This document shows positions 62,395-64,000 of a DNA stretch of 64,000 nt, in pieces. Position numbers and translations under genes: made by a program. Positions within the stretch are counted from its first letter, which is position 1. Each line of letters begins with the position of its first letter. The notes beneath the pieces are model-generated. The model had not been told where the DNA came from. It made no database searches and was given only the letters and a program-made list of their open reading frames with translations. Source of the DNA: Streptomyces scopuliridis RB72 (GTDB taxonomy: Bacteria > Actinomycetota > Actinomycetes > Streptomycetales > Streptomycetaceae); assembly GCF_000718095.1 (NCBI RefSeq), contig NZ_JOEI01000007.1, forward strand, positions 124,001-188,000. Reading direction: 5' to 3'.

Positions 62395-63990
62395 ATGCCG
62401 GAGAACTTCACGCAGCTGTTCAAGCAAAGCTTCTCTGATCTCGATTCCGCGGTCTCCTCCTGGAAGAAGCTCGCCGAGGCGCTGGGAAAGACGCAGACCG
62501 GCAGCGGTAAGCGGGTGACTGGCCCGCTCCACAAGGCGGGCTGGAGCGGAGTCAGCGCCACCTACGGCTTCGAGGCGATGGAGGCCACGGAGAGCAAGCT
62601 CGGCACGGCTCAGCTCGATGCCCAGCTGATCACCACCACTCTGGACACCCTCCACACCAAAATGCAGGCGGCCCAACGTAAGCTGCGCAACGCGGTGGCC
62701 GACGCCGAAGCGGCCGGCCACAAGGTCCGGGAAGACGGATGGGTGGAACCGAAGCAGGCGGTGGACCCCAAGTACCACAACGACCCGGACTACGAGGGCC
62801 TCCAGAGGCAGGCCAACACGGGACTCGGCGGCTTCCGTGCCCGTATCGACGAGGCCCTTACCGATGCCGACACCGCCAGCTACCGAGCTGCCGAACTCCT
62901 GCACCAGATCGACCCGTTCGACCTCGACAAACGGTACGGCCGCGCGAACGCCGAGGAGGACGCCGCGAGGGTCGCCGAGTTCGCCGGGATCAACGCGAAG
63001 GACATCCCAGACGGGAAGGACCCGAATCAGGCAGCGGAGTGGTGGGGCGATCTGGACGCGGAGAAGCAGCGCTTCTACCTGGCCGCGTTCCCCGACCAGA
63101 TCGGCGCGCTGGACGGCCTGCCCGCCACTACGCGGGACCAGGCCAACCGGACGGTGCTGGACATGAAACTGAATGACTACGCGCTGCGGGAAGGGGATCT
63201 GGGCTACCACGACCGGAGCAACTACCGGTCCCTGAGCTCCCTCAAGGAACGCATGGAAAAGTCAGACACTGGCCCGGCCCACAAACAGCTGTACCTGCTC
63301 GGCTTGAGTACGAACGGTGATGGTCGCGCCATCGTCGCGATGGGTAACCCGGACACGGCGAAGTACACGGCGGTCCAGGTCCCGGGTACGGATACCCAGT
63401 TGGAGAACTTCGGGGGACAGATCGACCGGGTCAATAAGTTGCAGGATGCGGCAGGCGACCGGACGGCGGGTAAGGGCAGGGATGTCTCGACCATCGCCTG
63501 GCTCGGTTACAACGCTCCCGAGTTGAACAACAGCGTCATGGGTGACGGACGAGCGAAGGACGGAGCCGAAGACCTTCGCGATTTCACACATGGTCTCCGC
63601 GCCGCGCATGAAGGCGAACGTACGCATCTGACGGTACTGGCCCATAGTTACGGCTCCACGACCGCAGGGGCCGCAGACGCCGGCGGCCAGGGGCTGGACG
63701 CGGACGACATGGTGGTCGTGGGAAGTCCCGGCCTGACGGTCGATCGCGCGGATCAACTGCACATCGACCCAAAACACCTGTGGGTGGGAGCCGCCGACAA
63801 CGACAAGGTCTCCAATTTCACATCCGGCCTAACGCTCGGTGCCGACCCCAAGGAAACCGAGTTCGGCGCACAGAGGATGTATGTGGACACGAGCGGTCAC
63901 AGCGGCTATTGGGACGAAGACAGCAAAAGCCTGGAGAATCAGGGCCGCATCATCGCGGGCAAGGAACCAAAAAATGAAGGCGCGGGCTGA
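62395..63990 (+). CDS. alpha/beta hydrolase (DUF1023) with helical N-terminal domain
   Basis: The 531-aa protein starts at 62395, 9 bp after the WXG100-like gene. Residues 1-230 are helical and include a WXG-like segment (LFKQSFSDLDSAVSSWKKLAEALGK, GPLHKAGWSGVSATYG), helices that resemble those of type VII substrates. The C-terminal ~300 residues are a DUF1023 alpha/beta hydrolase: YTAVQVPGTDTQLENFGG, STIAWLGYNAPE, the nucleophile elbow LTVLAHSYGSTTAG with catalytic Ser near residue 422, DNDKVSNF with a likely Asp, and TSGHSGYWD with the His. The substrate is unknown; lipids and wall polymers are known for related proteins. The stop overlaps the ATG of the next gene (TGATG). Confidence 0.9.
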   Translation: MPENFTQLFKQSFSDLDSAVSSWKKLAEALGKTQTGSGKRVTGPLHKAGWSGVSATYGFEAMEATESKLGTAQLDAQLITTTLDTLHTKMQAAQRKLRNAVADAEAAGHKVREDGWVEPKQAVDPKYHNDPDYEGLQRQANTGLGGFRARIDEALTDADTASYRAAELLHQIDPFDLDKRYGRANAEEDAARVAEFAGINAKDIPDGKDPNQAAEWWGDLDAEKQRFYLAAFPDQIGALDGLPATTRDQANRTVLDMKLNDYALREGDLGYHDRSNYRSLSSLKERMEKSDTGPAHKQLYLLGLSTNGDGRAIVAMGNPDTAKYTAVQVPGTDTQLENFGGQIDRVNKLQDAAGDRTAGKGRDVSTIAWLGYNAPELNNSVMGDGRAKDGAEDLRDFTHGLRAAHEGERTHLTVLAHSYGSTTAGAADAGGQGLDADDMVVVGSPGLTVDRADQLHIDPKHLWVGAADNDKVSNFTSGLTLGADPKETEFGAQRMYVDTSGHSGYWDEDSKSLENQGRIIAGKEPKNEGAG

Positions 63991-64000
63991 TGGATCCGAA
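63990..64000 (+). CDS. start of a third coupled gene, truncated at window edge
   Basis: An ATG overlaps the hydrolase stop in TGATG and the frame begins Met-Asp-Pro before the window ends. A good ribosome-site-like AAGGCGCGGG precedes it. Only three codons are visible, so nothing can be said about function. Confidence 0.45.

Overview
The window looks like chromosomal DNA of a streptomycete or close relative. Base composition is very GC-rich, with strong third-position GC bias that opens long antisense frames over nearly every gene. GTG and TTG starts are common. The gene content is typically actinomycete: a glmU-prs-rplY-pth block, galTEK, F420-type reductase, class F sortase, ECF sigma factor, SUKH proteins and a WXG100-like protein. 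No CRISPR array, rRNA, complete insertion sequence, phage or replication origin was seen. One tRNA, tRNA-Gln(UUG), is present.

Layout. 1-7379 (-): the N-terminal ~2460 codons of a giant secreted RHS/YD-repeat protein that runs off the left edge. 7546-13667: a secreted tachylectin/PLL-like lectin, a GtrA flippase-like protein, a YfhO-type membrane protein and a SAM methyltransferase; the last three suggest surface glycopolymer modification. 13898-19455: an HNH lipoprotein, mfd, an F420/deazaflavin-type reductase and a truncated methyltransferase remnant. 19467-21625 (-): a compact unit of sortase substrate, class F sortase, ECF sigma factor and one-pass membrane protein, preceded by an ECF-type promoter. 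21826-28178: a MacB-type ABC exporter, a DHA2 drug/proton antiporter and a DivIVA/FilP-like coiled-coil protein.

28422-33344 is the most unusual region. Two divergent gene pairs together carry three toxin-like catalytic domains (XOO_2897-like deaminase, WHH-type nuclease, YwqJ-like deaminase) and three SUKH immunity-like domains (SUKH-4, SMI1/KNR4, SUKH-3). Two of the toxin-like domains are fused in the same polypeptide to their SUKH domain. A perfect 18-bp palindrome lies in the shared intergenic region.

33419-49332: an orphan histidine kinase, an HTH/LAGLIDADG-like protein beside tRNA-Gln, the housekeeping block glmU-prs-rplY-pth, ppc, a desaturase coupled to a TetR regulator, a Uma2-type protein, tam diverging from a MarR regulator across a perfect palindrome, a LuxR-type regulator with a repeat insertion in its receiver, and a GNAT acetyltransferase. 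49448-54950: the galTEK operon, whose start and stop codons overlap, diverging from a sodium:sugar symporter and a small membrane protein; together these look like galactose uptake plus the Leloir pathway. 54973-64000: a LuxR-type regulator without the phospho-acceptor Asp, twin membrane-anchored PQQ-propeller proteins, an ABC-F ATPase, and a WXG100-like protein followed by a DUF1023-type hydrolase and the start of a third coupled gene at the right edge.

All functional calls come from motif recognition by eye; no database search was run.
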